Assembly (NCBI GenBank): GCA_965213855.1
Contig: CBDCAA010000008.1
Coordinates: 1,736,001-1,800,000, forward strand
Origin: JBBROS01 sp965213855
Lineage (GTDB): Bacteria > Pseudomonadota > Alphaproteobacteria > Acetobacterales > Acetobacteraceae
Length of the DNA stretch: 64,000 nucleotides
Direction of reading: 5' to 3'
This document shows positions 24,160 to 32,929 of this stretch, piece by piece. Made by a program: the position numbers and the translations under genes. Within the stretch, counting starts at the first letter, position 1. Each line of letters starts with the position of its first letter. The notes beneath the pieces are model-generated. The model searched no databases. It saw only the letters and a program-made list of their open reading frames with translations, and was not told the DNA's origin.

Positions 24160-24741
24160 TCAGTAGACCTCGGTCATGAGATAGAAGTGGCCCTGCAGAT
24201 GGTCGAACTCGGCGTGGTGCAGCGCTTCGCCGGAGTCGCTGTCGTTCTTGGTGGCGAGAAGGCTCATGCGGCGGGTCCAGGCCGGGTCCCAGGCGTCGGG
24301 CGGGTGGGACAGCGTATCGGTTTCGTCATAGACGAGCGTCCAGAAGACGTTGGGCACGCCGGCGCCGCCGGTGGAGCCCCAATCCCATAGGAGCAGGCGG
24401 GGTGCGGGCGCCATCGCGACGTCGGCCAGGTAATCGCCGCGAAACGCGAGCAGGCGCAGCAGCGGCGGGCTGATGCCGGCGCGGCCGAGGGCGAGGAACA
24501 GCGCTGCGGCGATGGCGGGGCCGGCGATGACGGAAGCGGCCCGCCGCCAGCGGCGCCGGATGACGTTGTGGATCAGTGCCACGATCAGGCCGACAGCGAT
24601 GGCCAGCAGCGGGAAGGCAACGACCGGAAGCAGCAGCAGATAGAGGTTGAGCAGCCGGTCCAACTCGGTCGCATAGGCGACCAGCACCATGCCAGCCAGC
24701 GCCCACAGGCCGTAACGCAGCGTGAACCGGTCCTGGATCAT
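24160..24741 (-). CDS. Inner-membrane protein of unknown function
   Basis: A 193-aa protein with three or four N-terminal hydrophobic helices (YGLWALAGMVLVAYA, LLLLPVVAFPLLAIAVGLIV, VIAGPAIAAALFLALG) and a roughly 95-residue soluble tail containing PRLLLWDWGSTGGAGVPNVF and WDPAWTRRMSLL. I do not recognise the family. The tail pattern WDWGSTG…FWTLVYDE suggests a conserved extracytoplasmic domain. Convergent with the pirin gene and divergent from the ABC importer. The nearest upstream region is a 102-base gap shared with the importer. Confidence 0.75.
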   Translation of the reverse strand: MIQDRFTLRYGLWALAGMVLVAYATELDRLLNLYLLLLPVVAFPLLAIAVGLIVALIHNVIRRRWRRAASVIAGPAIAAALFLALGRAGISPPLLRLLAFRGDYLADVAMAPAPRLLLWDWGSTGGAGVPNVFWTLVYDETDTLSHPPDAWDPAWTRRMSLLATKNDSDSGEALHHAEFDHLQGHFYLMTEVY

Positions 24742-24843
24742 CGTGCGAGCGCTATCGGGCCGGACCGCGCGGGTCAACGCTGGCGCTTCGCCTGCCTCGT
24801 GACGCCTTGCTGCTTCTGGCCCCTTGTTTGCTTGTCGAATGCG

Positions 24844-25923
24844 ATGACGCTCGACACCCAGGCCCATGCGCTCGACGCCGATCGGATCAGCAAGCGGTAC
24901 GGGTCGACCGTTGCGCTGGACGACGTGTCGTTGCGGATTGGGCGCGGCCAGTTCGTGACCTTGCTGGGGCCGAGCGGGTCGGGGAAAACTACGCTGCTGA
25001 TGGTGATCGCCGGGTTCGTGGCGGCGGATTCGGGGCAGGTGCTGCTGGATGGGCGGCCGGTCGGGCATCTGCCGCCGGAGAAGCGGGCGTTCGGGATGGT
25101 CTTCCAGGGCTACGCGCTGTTCCCGCATCTGTCGGTGGCGGAGAACGTGGCGTTCCCGTTGCGGGTGCGGCGGGTCGCGCGGGCGGAGATCGCGGAGCGG
25201 GTGGCGGCGGCGCTGGACATGGTGCAGTTGGGCGGGCTTGCGGAGCGGATGCCGCGGCAGCTTTCGGGCGGGCAGCAGCAGCGGGTGGCGTTGGCGCGGG
25301 CGCTGGTGTTCCGGCCCAGCCTGCTGTTGCTGGACGAGCCGCTGTCGGCGCTGGACAAGAACCTGCGCGTCTCGATGCAGGAGGAGCTGCGGGCGCTGCA
25401 TGAGCGGCTGGGGCTGACGTTCGTGTATGTGACGCACGACCAGCAGGAGGCGCTGAGCCTGTCGGACGAGGTGGCCATCCTGCATCGGGGGCGGCTGGTG
25501 CAGGTGGGGCAACCGGCGGCGTTGTACGAACGGCCGGTCAGCCGGTTCGTCGCCGGGTTCCTGGGGCGGAGCAACTTCTGGCCCGGCACGGTGGAGCAGC
25601 GGGAGGCGGGCGGGTTCGCCTACCGGGTGGGCGAGCACGTGTTCTGGCAAGCAGGGGCGGCATCGGGTCCGGACGTGACGGTGGCGTTGCGGCCGGAGAA
25701 GTTGATCGTCGACGTCGCCGGGTGCGTGAACCAGATCGAGGGCGTGGTGACGACGAGCCTGTATCTCGGAGAGAGCTGGCTGGTGCAGCTCGACGTGCCG
25801 GGGCTGGGCGCGGTGCAGGCGCTGCTGCCGACCTGGGGCACGCCGCAGCCGGTGCGCGGCGGCCCGCTGCGGCTGGGCTGGGCGGCCGACGCCAGCGTTT
25901 CCGTCATCGACGATCCGGAGTAG
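24844..25923 (+). CDS. ABC transporter ATP-binding protein (PotA-like)
   Basis: A 359-aa ATPase. Walker A GPSGSGKTT (42–50), Q-loop VFQGYALFPHL, signature LSGGQQQRVALARAL, Walker B LLLLDEPLSALD and the His switch YVTHDQQEAL are all intact. The C-terminal TOBE-like domain covers about 275–355. Sequence and gene order (ATPase, binding protein, two permeases) match polyamine-type importers. Codons end predominantly in G (GCG, CGG, CTG, GTG), unlike the C-ending genes elsewhere in the window. Confidence 0.92.
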   Translation: MTLDTQAHALDADRISKRYGSTVALDDVSLRIGRGQFVTLLGPSGSGKTTLLMVIAGFVAADSGQVLLDGRPVGHLPPEKRAFGMVFQGYALFPHLSVAENVAFPLRVRRVARAEIAERVAAALDMVQLGGLAERMPRQLSGGQQQRVALARALVFRPSLLLLDEPLSALDKNLRVSMQEELRALHERLGLTFVYVTHDQQEALSLSDEVAILHRGRLVQVGQPAALYERPVSRFVAGFLGRSNFWPGTVEQREAGGFAYRVGEHVFWQAGAASGPDVTVALRPEKLIVDVAGCVNQIEGVVTTSLYLGESWLVQLDVPGLGAVQALLPTWGTPQPVRGGPLRLGWAADASVSVIDDPE

Positions 25924-25927
25924 CCCG

Positions 25928-27007
25928 ATGAACCGCTCGCCTGTGCAGAGTTTCGCCGCCGATCTGTCCATCTTGCGCCGCCGCTCGCTGCTCGGGATGG
26001 CGGCATCGGCGCCGTTCATCGCCCGGACTGCGCGAGCGGCCGCGCCGGAGGTGGTGCTGTGCAACTGGGGCGGGGACGCGATGCCGGCCTTCACCAAGGC
26101 GTTCGTCGAGCCGTATGAGCGGGCGACCGGCGGCAAGCTGGTGCTGGACGGCAGCGGGCCGAGCAACGGCAAGGTGCGCGCGATGGTCGAGGCGCGCAGC
26201 GTGAGCTGGGATTTGTGCGACAGCGGGGTGACCGGGCTGGCCGAGCTGGCGCCGCGCGGGCTGCTGACGCCGATCGACTACGCGATGGTGGACAAGGCGA
26301 AGGTGCTGCCCGGGTTCGCCTACGAGTTCGGCGTCTGCAACTACATGTTCAGCACGGTGCAGGCCTGGGATACGCGCAAGGTGTCGGGCACGCCGACACT
26401 GGCGGACTTCTTCGACCTACAGAAGGTGCCGGGTCGGCGGATGATCCGCAAGGACTGCCAGGGCACGTTCGAGATGGCGCTGCTGGCCGATGGCGTCGCG
26501 CCGGACCAGGTCTATCCGATCGACGTGGACCGTGCGCTGCGGAAGCTGGGCACGATCAAGGACGCGCTGCTGACGTGGGACACCGGGGCGCAGAGCCAGG
26601 CGCTGCTGCGGGACGGCGAGGTGTCCATGGGCTGGCTATGGCACACGCGGGCGAACCTGTTGAAGCGCGACACGGCGGCGGCCGATGGAGCGCGGATCGA
26701 CTGGTCGTTCGCGGGCGGGCTGCTGCAACCGGGCCTATGGACAGTGCCGCGTGGCAATCCGGCGGGGGCGCAGGCGATGGTGGCGATCGCGGCGATGCAG
26801 GATCCGCCGGGGCAGGTGAGCCTGCTGGGCGCGATGGGCAACGGGCCGGCCAACCCGGCGGCGGCCGGGTTGGTCCCGGCCGCGCTGCAGGCCGTGAACC
26901 CGAGTGCCCCGGAGAATGCGGCGATGCAGGTGAAGGTCGATGCGGCGTGGTATGCGGCGCATTACGGGGCGACGTTCCGGAAGCTGCTGGATTTCCTGTC
27001 CGCGTAG
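25928..27007 (+). CDS. Periplasmic substrate-binding protein (PotD-like), Tat signal
   Basis: A 359-aa binding protein of the spermidine/putrescine-like cluster. The N-terminus has ILRRRSLLGMAASAPFIA with a twin-arginine stretch and cleavage near ARAAAPE, so Tat export is probable. The mature part begins VVLCNWGGDAMPAFTKAF, the usual first strand of this family. The ligand is unknown; polyamine-type folds also bind amino acids, opines and thiamine. Starts four bases after the ATPase stop and ends exactly before the GTG of the permease. Confidence 0.88.
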   Translation: MNRSPVQSFAADLSILRRRSLLGMAASAPFIARTARAAAPEVVLCNWGGDAMPAFTKAFVEPYERATGGKLVLDGSGPSNGKVRAMVEARSVSWDLCDSGVTGLAELAPRGLLTPIDYAMVDKAKVLPGFAYEFGVCNYMFSTVQAWDTRKVSGTPTLADFFDLQKVPGRRMIRKDCQGTFEMALLADGVAPDQVYPIDVDRALRKLGTIKDALLTWDTGAQSQALLRDGEVSMGWLWHTRANLLKRDTAAADGARIDWSFAGGLLQPGLWTVPRGNPAGAQAMVAIAAMQDPPGQVSLLGAMGNGPANPAAAGLVPAALQAVNPSAPENAAMQVKVDAAWYAAHYGATFRKLLDFLSA

Positions 27008-27829
27008 GTGCGTTCGACCGGGTTCTGGCGGCTGCTGACGCTTCCTGCCCTGCTGCTGTTGGGCGGGCTGTATCTAGTGCCGCTGGGTCAGGTGCTGATC
27101 CTGAGCGTGACGGACCCGGAACCCGGCCTCGGGAACTACGCGCTGCTGTTCGAGAGCGCGGGGATCGCCCGGATGCTGGGCAATACCGCCCGGATCTGCG
27201 CGATCACGACGGTGCTGTCGCTGCTGCTGGGGTATGTCGTGGCCTACGCGATCACGCGGGCCGGAGCCGGGGTTCGACGGCTGATGACGGCATGCGTGCT
27301 GTTGCCGCTTTGGGTGTCGGTGCTGGCGCGGGCGTTCGCGTGGGTGGCGCTGCTGCGGCGTGAGGGGGTGGTGAACACCTGGCTGATGCAGGCGGGCGTG
27401 ATCGAGGGGCCGCTGCCGCTGATGTGGAACACGTTCGGGGTGTGCGTGGGTATGGTGCACACGATGCTGCCCTATGCGGTGCTGGCGATGGCGGCGCAGA
27501 TGCGCGGCATCGACCCGGCGCTGATGGCCGCAGCCCGGGGCATGGGCGCGCGCGGGACGCAGGCGTTCTGGCGGGTGTTCCTGCCGCTGAGCCTGCCGGG
27601 GGTGGCGGGGGCGGCGGTGCTGGTGACGATCTTCTCGCTCGGGTTCTACGTCACGCCCGTGCTGCTGGGCGGGGGCCGGGTGCTGATGGTGGCGGAATAC
27701 GTCAGCATCCAGGTGCACGAACTCTTGGCCTGGGGGACGGGGGCGATGCTGGCCACGGTGCTGGTGGCCGCGGTGGCGGCGCTGTTCGGGACGGCTCGGC
27801 TGGTGGGGGTGCGGGCGGTGCTGCGGTGA
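27008..27829 (+). CDS. ABC transporter permease (PotB-like)
   Basis: A 273-aa inner-membrane permease with six helices. The EAA loop is GIDPALMAAARGMGARGTQA followed by FLPLSLPG. The GTG start directly abuts the stop of the binding-protein gene. It pairs with the next gene product to form the channel. G-ending codon bias shared with the rest of the operon. Confidence 0.9.
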   Translation: MRSTGFWRLLTLPALLLLGGLYLVPLGQVLILSVTDPEPGLGNYALLFESAGIARMLGNTARICAITTVLSLLLGYVVAYAITRAGAGVRRLMTACVLLPLWVSVLARAFAWVALLRREGVVNTWLMQAGVIEGPLPLMWNTFGVCVGMVHTMLPYAVLAMAAQMRGIDPALMAAARGMGARGTQAFWRVFLPLSLPGVAGAAVLVTIFSLGFYVTPVLLGGGRVLMVAEYVSIQVHELLAWGTGAMLATVLVAAVAALFGTARLVGVRAVLR

Positions 27830-28581
27830 GGCTGTCGGCCGCGTGCGCGATCTTGCTGTTCCTGCTGCTGCCGATCGCGGTCGTGCTGCCGATGTCGCTG
27901 ACGGACCAGCGGACCTTGAGCCTGCCGCAGCATGGGCTGAGCCTCCAGCATTACCGGAGCCTGGTGGGATCGCCGGCGTGGCGGGCAAGCATTGGGACAA
28001 GCGCGCTCGTGGCGGCCGCGTCGGCCATGATAGCGGTGGTGTGCGGGGCAGCATGCGCGGTGGGCTGCTGGCGGGTGGGCACGCGGCTGGCGCGGTGGGT
28101 GGCGGCGGCGATGCTGCTGCCGCTGCTGGTGCCGACGATCGTCTATGCGCTGGGGCTGTACCGGCTGTATGCGTGGCTCGGGCTGCTGGACACGCATCTG
28201 GGGGTGGTGCTGGCGCACGCGGTGACGGGGCTGCCTTATGTGGTGCTGCTGGTGACGACGGCGCTGACGGGGATGGATCCTCGGCTCGAACCGGCGGCGC
28301 GGTCGTTGGGCGCCGGGCCAGGCCAGGTGCTGGTGCGGGTGCTGGTGCCGCTGCTGCGTCCGGCGCTGCTGTCGTCGGCGCTGCTGGCGTTCGTGCATAG
28401 TTGGGACGAGCTCGTGCTGGTGCTGTTCGTCGCGGGGCGGCGGGTGATGACCTTGCCGCGGCGGATGTGGGACGGGATCAACGATACGCTGGACCCCTCG
28501 CTGGCCGGGGTTGCGGTGCTGCTGATTGCGGTGAGCGTTGTTCTGCTGACGCTGGGGTCCGTGTGGCGCCGGAACCGGTAG
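27826..28581 (+). CDS. ABC transporter permease (PotC-like)
   Basis: A 251-aa inner-membrane permease, second channel subunit. The EAA loop is GMDPRLEPAARSLGAGPGQV followed by VLVPLLRPA. The GTG start overlaps the PotB-like stop as GTGA. Start chosen here because the preceding in-frame sequence is antisense-like Gly/Ala repeats from another frame of the upstream gene. Last gene of the importer operon; composition changes sharply after its stop. Confidence 0.9.
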   Translation: MRLSAACAILLFLLLPIAVVLPMSLTDQRTLSLPQHGLSLQHYRSLVGSPAWRASIGTSALVAAASAMIAVVCGAACAVGCWRVGTRLARWVAAAMLLPLLVPTIVYALGLYRLYAWLGLLDTHLGVVLAHAVTGLPYVVLLVTTALTGMDPRLEPAARSLGAGPGQVLVRVLVPLLRPALLSSALLAFVHSWDELVLVLFVAGRRVMTLPRRMWDGINDTLDPSLAGVAVLLIAVSVVLLTLGSVWRRNR

Positions 28582-28695
28582 GCGACGTGTTGGAGCCATA
28601 CGGTCCCGTGGCACCCTGCCCGCGGCGACGGGTCCCGGTCGACGTTCCACGGATGCGCATCGTCCAACGGGGGGCCTGCCCCTCATATCCCGCGC

Positions 28696-28724
28696 TTGTA
28701 TCTGCCGCAGCGACGGCGTTTAAG
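28696..28724 (+). promoter_or_regulatory. Weak candidate promoter for asd
   Basis: TTGTAT (28696–28701), 17-base spacer, TTTAAG (28719–28724) in the 185-base gap before asd. Match to the sigma-70 consensus is only partial (three and four of six bases). The position, about 35 bases before the start, is sensible. Confidence 0.25.
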
Positions 28725-28766
28725 CTGGACTTGGCGAACCATCGCCCGAGGGACGGAGCAAGCATC

Positions 28767-29795
28767 ATGGTTGGTTACAGGGTCGCAGTCGTCGGTGCCA
28801 CCGGGGCAGTCGGGCGCGAAATCCTGAAGACGTTGGCCGAACGCAACTTCCCCGTCCGCGAGATCGTCGCCCTCGCCTCCCCTCGCTCCGCCGGGCAGGA
28901 GATCAGCTTTGGCGAGAAGCAGGTGCTGAAGGTCAAGAACCTCGAGACGTTCGACTTCAAGGGCTGGGACATCGCGCTGTTCAGCCCTGGCGCCGCCGTC
29001 AGCGCCATCCACGCGCCGCGCGCCGCCGACGCCGGCTGCCTCGTGATCGACAACACCAGCCACTTCCGCATGGAGCCGGACGTCCCGCTCGTCGTCCCGG
29101 AGGTGAATCCCCAGGCGCTCGGCCGCATCCGCCGCGGCATCGTCGCCAACCCCAACTGCAGCACCATCCAGATGGTGGTCGCGTTGAAGCCGCTGCACGA
29201 CAAGTTCCGCGTCAAGCGCGTCGTCGTCGCCACCTACCAATCCGTGAGCGGCGCCGGGAAGGACGGCATGGACGAGCTGTGGGCCCAGTCCCGCGCCATG
29301 TACGTCAACGACCCGGTGAAGGCGCAGGAGTTCACCAAGCAGATCGCCTTCAACTGCATCCCGCACATCGACAAGTTCATGGACGACGGGTCCACCAAGG
29401 AAGAGTGGAAGATGGCCGTCGAGACCCGCAAGATCCTCGATCCGGACATCCTCGTCGCCGCCACCTGCGTCCGCGTGCCCGTGTTCATCGGCCATGCCGA
29501 AGCCATCAACGTGGAGTTCCACAACCCCGTCACCGTCGCCGAAGCCCGCGCCGCGCTCCGCGACGCCCCCGGCGTGGTGGTGCAGGACACGCGCGACGAC
29601 GGCGGCTACACCACCAACATCGACTGCGTCGGCGAGGACGCGACCTACGTCAGCCGCATCCGCAAGGACCCGACGGTCGAGAACGGCCTGCAATTCTGGT
29701 GCGTGTCCGACAATCTTCGCAAGGGCGCCGCCCTGAACGCGGTGCAGATCGCGGAAACCGTCGTGGCGCAAGGTTTGCTCAAGCAGGCCGCTTAG
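28767..29795 (+). CDS. asd: Aspartate-semialdehyde dehydrogenase
   Basis: A 342-aa cytoplasmic enzyme that reduces aspartyl-phosphate with NADPH in lysine, threonine and methionine synthesis and in diaminopimelate supply for the cell wall. NADP-binding GATGAVG (10–16), phosphate-binding FSPGAAVS, catalytic Cys131 in VANPNCSTIQ and GHAEAINVEF near the catalytic His are present. Length normal. Codons end mostly in C, contrasting with the preceding importer genes. Single gene unit followed by the SMR gene 24 bases later. Confidence 0.96.
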   Translation: MVGYRVAVVGATGAVGREILKTLAERNFPVREIVALASPRSAGQEISFGEKQVLKVKNLETFDFKGWDIALFSPGAAVSAIHAPRAADAGCLVIDNTSHFRMEPDVPLVVPEVNPQALGRIRRGIVANPNCSTIQMVVALKPLHDKFRVKRVVVATYQSVSGAGKDGMDELWAQSRAMYVNDPVKAQEFTKQIAFNCIPHIDKFMDDGSTKEEWKMAVETRKILDPDILVAATCVRVPVFIGHAEAINVEFHNPVTVAEARAALRDAPGVVVQDTRDDGGYTTNIDCVGEDATYVSRIRKDPTVENGLQFWCVSDNLRKGAALNAVQIAETVVAQGLLKQAA

Positions 29796-29819
29796 GCCGC
29801 ATCTGAACAGGCGCGCCGC

Positions 29820-30143
29820 ATGACCCGGCTGCCCTGGCTGTGGCTGTCCACGGCCGGGGTGTTCGAGGTCGTGTGGGTCGTGCTCCTGAAGCAGACCGAC
29901 GGCTTCACCCGCCTCTGGCCCAGCGTCGCCACCGCGCTCGCGATGGCCGTCAGCCTGTTCTGCATGTCGCAGGCGCTGCGGGCGCTGCCGATGGGGACGG
30001 TCTACGCGGTCTGGACCGGCATCGGCGCCGCGGGCGGCTTGGCCTGGGGCATCCTGGCCGAAGGCGAAAGCGCGGCACCGCTCCGCATCGCCTGCGTCTG
30101 CCTGATCCTTGCCGGGGTCGCCGGCCTCAAGCTCGGGTCCTGA
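29820..30143 (+). CDS. Small multidrug resistance family protein, SugE/Gdx type
   Basis: A 107-aa four-helix exporter that works as an antiparallel dimer. The essential glutamate is Glu17 in STAGVFEVVWVVLLKQTDGF. The VVW following it and YAVWTGIGAAGGLAWG indicate the SugE/Gdx guanidinium-exporter branch rather than EmrE. No guanidine riboswitch is visible in the 24-base gap after asd. The last 17 bases overlap the convergent membrane-protein gene. Confidence 0.88.
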   Translation: MTRLPWLWLSTAGVFEVVWVVLLKQTDGFTRLWPSVATALAMAVSLFCMSQALRALPMGTVYAVWTGIGAAGGLAWGILAEGESAAPLRIACVCLILAGVAGLKLGS

Positions 30144-31077
30144 CGGGCGCGAGCCAATCCATCACCCGCACCGCGAACGGCGCCGCGAAGATCGGGGCCG
30201 CATGCATGACGATCCGGCCCGCCTGGAAGAACTGCGTCATCACCAGCGCCACGGCCGCCAACGCCGGGATCAGCAGCACGTCGGCCCGGCGGAACACGCC
30301 GGCGGGCCGGCCCAGCAACGCGATCGCGGTCAGCACCCCGATCGGCACGACATTGAGTAGGATGCCCCGCGCCGACGCGTAGGCGGCAAGGTTCGTGCGC
30401 ACCGTCTCGAGGAACGTGCCCGGCGTTAACTGATACGCGTTGCCGGGCAGCCGCAACGTCAGGACGAGCGCCGCATAGGCCAGCACCGCCGCCAGGGCCG
30501 CGGCCCATTGCCGGCCGAACCGCGCCCGGTCTCCGGCCCACAGCACGCACCGCACCGTCAGCCACGCCGCCAGCACCAGCGCCACCTTCTCGTTCACCGG
30601 GACGGACACCGCCAGCAGCGAAGCGAACCACGCGGGCCGGTCCAGCAGCACCACGCCGCCGGCGATGAGCGCCACCGCGAGCGGATCGATCGCGGTGATC
30701 TGCACATACGGCATCGACGCGAACAGCACTGCGCCCGCCAGCGCCGCCCCATCCCGCGCAAGCCCGGCCCGCCGGCCGATCGCACACCCCAGCAGCCCGG
30801 CCGCGATCCAGCTCGCATACGCCAGCGCCGTCAGTGCCGCGGTCGCCTGCAGCCAAGGCTGGGTCGGATCGGCCGGGCCATTGCTGAGCGGGATCGGCGG
30901 CAGCGCCATGAACGGCGCCGCCAGCAGCATCGACCCGATGCGGTAGGCGTAGGGCGAGTCGGGCACGAAGCCACCCGTACCGCGCAGCCACATCAGATAT
31001 GGCGCGTAATCATCCCGCGGCACGGTGTTGAACACCGCCAGCCGGTACAAGACGAAGAACAGCGGGTTCAGCGCCAC
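30127..31077 (-). CDS. Polytopic membrane protein of unknown function
   Basis: A 316-aa protein with about nine hydrophobic segments and the N-terminal periplasmic-type loop FNTVPRDDYAPYLMWLRGTG, which recalls glycosyltransferase-C-like or polymer-export membrane proteins. I cannot name it. The only conventional start is a GTG at 31077, but it falls inside what looks like the first membrane helix: the in-frame upstream codons encode RGLLWFGGLAVALNPLFFVL. The true start may therefore be an unusual codon, such as a CTG near the trxA stop. Follows trxA on the same strand and overlaps the SMR gene tail by 17 bases. Confidence 0.7.
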   Translation of the reverse strand: MALNPLFFVLYRLAVFNTVPRDDYAPYLMWLRGTGGFVPDSPYAYRIGSMLLAAPFMALPPIPLSNGPADPTQPWLQATAALTALAYASWIAAGLLGCAIGRRAGLARDGAALAGAVLFASMPYVQITAIDPLAVALIAGGVVLLDRPAWFASLLAVSVPVNEKVALVLAAWLTVRCVLWAGDRARFGRQWAAALAAVLAYAALVLTLRLPGNAYQLTPGTFLETVRTNLAAYASARGILLNVVPIGVLTAIALLGRPAGVFRRADVLLIPALAAVALVMTQFFQAGRIVMHAAPIFAAPFAVRVMDWLAPVRTRA

Positions 31078-31129
31078 CGCGAGCCCGCCGAACCACAGCA
31101 GGCCGCGGACGGCGGTCGGCCGGGTCAGC

Positions 31130-31456
31130 TCACAGGCTGCCGGCCACCCACTCCTTCAGCACGCTCTTGGGCGCCGCGCCGACCTTGGTCGCGACCGGCT
31201 TGCCGTCCTTGAACATGATCATCGTCGGGATGCCGCGCACGCCATAGGTGTTCGGCGACATCGGGTTGTCGTCGATGTTCACCTTCGCGATCGTGACCTT
31301 GCCCTTCATCTCAAGCGCGATCTCCTCCAGCGCCGGGCCGATCATCTTGCACGGGCCGCACCACTCGGCCCAGAAGTCGACCAGCACCGGTCCGGGCGCC
31401 TTCAGCACCTGCGCCTCGAAGCTGTCGTCACTCACGGCCACGGTGTTCTCGCTCAC
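31130..31456 (-). CDS. trxA: Thioredoxin
   Basis: A 108-aa cytoplasmic disulfide reductase with the redox motif WCGPC (Cys33 and Cys36), the buried Asp26 in VLVDFWAEW, the cis-proline segment GIPTMIMF and the closing KSVLKEWV helix. Standard length. GGAG lies upstream of the ATG. Located after metY on the same strand, with a 123-base gap that contains no clear terminator. Confidence 0.96.
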   Translation of the reverse strand: MSENTVAVSDDSFEAQVLKAPGPVLVDFWAEWCGPCKMIGPALEEIALEMKGKVTIAKVNIDDNPMSPNTYGVRGIPTMIMFKDGKPVATKVGAAPKSVLKEWVAGSL

Positions 31457-31579
31457 GGCGCTCTCCTCGCATCCAGACCCGCAACGTGGTCAATGCCCCG
31501 AGTCGGTTCAAGCGCTCCCCACGGGCGGTACGAACGCACCCCAACCGGTTCCTGACCCAGGGAGGGGCTTCGGACGGTT

Positions 31580-32884
31580 TTACGCGGCCCGCGCCACCCG
31601 CACCCCGTCCAGCGCCTGCCCGAGGTCGGCGAGGATGTCGTCGATATGCTCGATGCCGACGCTCAGGCGCACGTATCCGGGGCTTACCCCGGTCGCCATC
31701 TGCTCCTCGGCCGCCAACTGGCTGTGCGTGGTCGACGCAGGGTGGATCGCCAACGTCCGCGAGTCGCCGATGTTGGCCACGTGATAGACCATCTGCAGCC
31801 GATCGATGAACGCGCGCCCGGCATCGGCGCCGCCCGCCAGCTCGAACCCGACCAGGCCGCCATGGCCCCGTGTCATATACTGTGCCGTCCGCGCGGCCGC
31901 CGCGCCCTTGTGGTGCGCCGGGTGGATCACCCGCGCGACCTCCTCCCGCTTGCTCAGCCACTCCGCGACCGTGCTCGCGTTTCGGCAGTGCTCGCGCATC
32001 CGCAGCGGCAGCGTCTCCACCCCCTGCAGGGTCAGGAACGCGTTGAACGGGCTTTGCGCCGGCCCGAGGTCCCGAAGCAGCGTGACACGCAGCTTCAGCG
32101 CATAGGCGATCGGCCCCAGCGGCTTGGCCGCCTCCACCCACACCGCGCCGTGGTAGCTCGGGTCGGGCCGATGCATCACCGGGTGCCGCGCCGGGTTCGC
32201 CGCCCAGTCGAAGGTGCCGCCATCGACGACGATGCCGCCGATGCTCGTGCCATGCCCGCCCAAATATTTGGTGGTCGAGTGCATCACCACCGCCGCCCCG
32301 TGGTCGAACGGCCGCACCAGCAACGGCGCCGCCGTGTTGTCCATGATCAACGGAATACCGAACCGCCGCCCGATGGCCGCCACCTCGGCGATCGGGAACA
32401 CCTCCAGCTTCGGGTTGGGCAGCGTTTCGGCGTAGTAGGCGCGCGTCTGGTCGTCCGTCGCCCGCGCGAACGCTTCAGGGTCCGCCGCGTCCACGAACCG
32501 GACCTCGATTCCCATGTCCTTGAAGGTGTTGGCAAACAGGTTGTATGTCCCGCCATAGAGCGCCGCCGACGCCACGATATTGTCCCCGGCGATCGCCAGG
32601 TTCTGCACCGCCAGCGCCGACGCTGCCTGTCCCGAGCCAACCGCCACCGCCGCAACCCCGCCCTCAAGTGCGGCGACGCGCTTCTCCAGCACGTCCGTCG
32701 TCGGGTTCATGATGCGCGTATAGACGTTCCCCAGCTCCTGCAGCGCGAACAGCCGCGCCGCATGCCCGGTGTCCGCGAACTGGTAGCTGGTCGTCTGATA
32801 GATCGGCACCGCGACGCTGGTCGTCGCCGGGTCGCTGCGCCAGCCGGCATGCAGCGCGATCGTCTCCGGGTGGCGGCTCTCCAT
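31580..32884 (-). CDS. metY: O-acetylhomoserine aminocarboxypropyltransferase/cysteine synthase
   Basis: A 434-aa PLP enzyme that makes homocysteine from O-acetylhomoserine and sulfide. The PLP lysine is Lys206 in MHSTTKYLGGHG. TRIMNPTTDVLEKRVAALEG at the dimer interface, YGGTYNLF and MDNTAAPLLV (PLP aspartate) are typical. The longer insert region after 220 (AANPARHPVMHRPDPSYHGA) fits MetY rather than MetB/MetZ. No SAM riboswitch can fit in the 45-base gap upstream, so it is probably read from the upstream SDR gene. Confidence 0.93.
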   Translation of the reverse strand: MESRHPETIALHAGWRSDPATTSVAVPIYQTTSYQFADTGHAARLFALQELGNVYTRIMNPTTDVLEKRVAALEGGVAAVAVGSGQAASALAVQNLAIAGDNIVASAALYGGTYNLFANTFKDMGIEVRFVDAADPEAFARATDDQTRAYYAETLPNPKLEVFPIAEVAAIGRRFGIPLIMDNTAAPLLVRPFDHGAAVVMHSTTKYLGGHGTSIGGIVVDGGTFDWAANPARHPVMHRPDPSYHGAVWVEAAKPLGPIAYALKLRVTLLRDLGPAQSPFNAFLTLQGVETLPLRMREHCRNASTVAEWLSKREEVARVIHPAHHKGAAAARTAQYMTRGHGGLVGFELAGGADAGRAFIDRLQMVYHVANIGDSRTLAIHPASTTHSQLAAEEQMATGVSPGYVRLSVGIEHIDDILADLGQALDGVRVARAA

Positions 32885-32929
32885 CTTCGTCCCTCCTTCG
32901 CGTCTTTTCGGAACTCTACAGCCGCCCGA

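Noticed and set aside
29796..29819. Guanidine riboswitch upstream of the SugE/Gdx gene
   Set aside because: Only 24 bases separate it from asd; no conserved element fits.
32885..32929. SAM riboswitch upstream of metY
   Set aside because: The 45-base gap is too short and shows no such structure.
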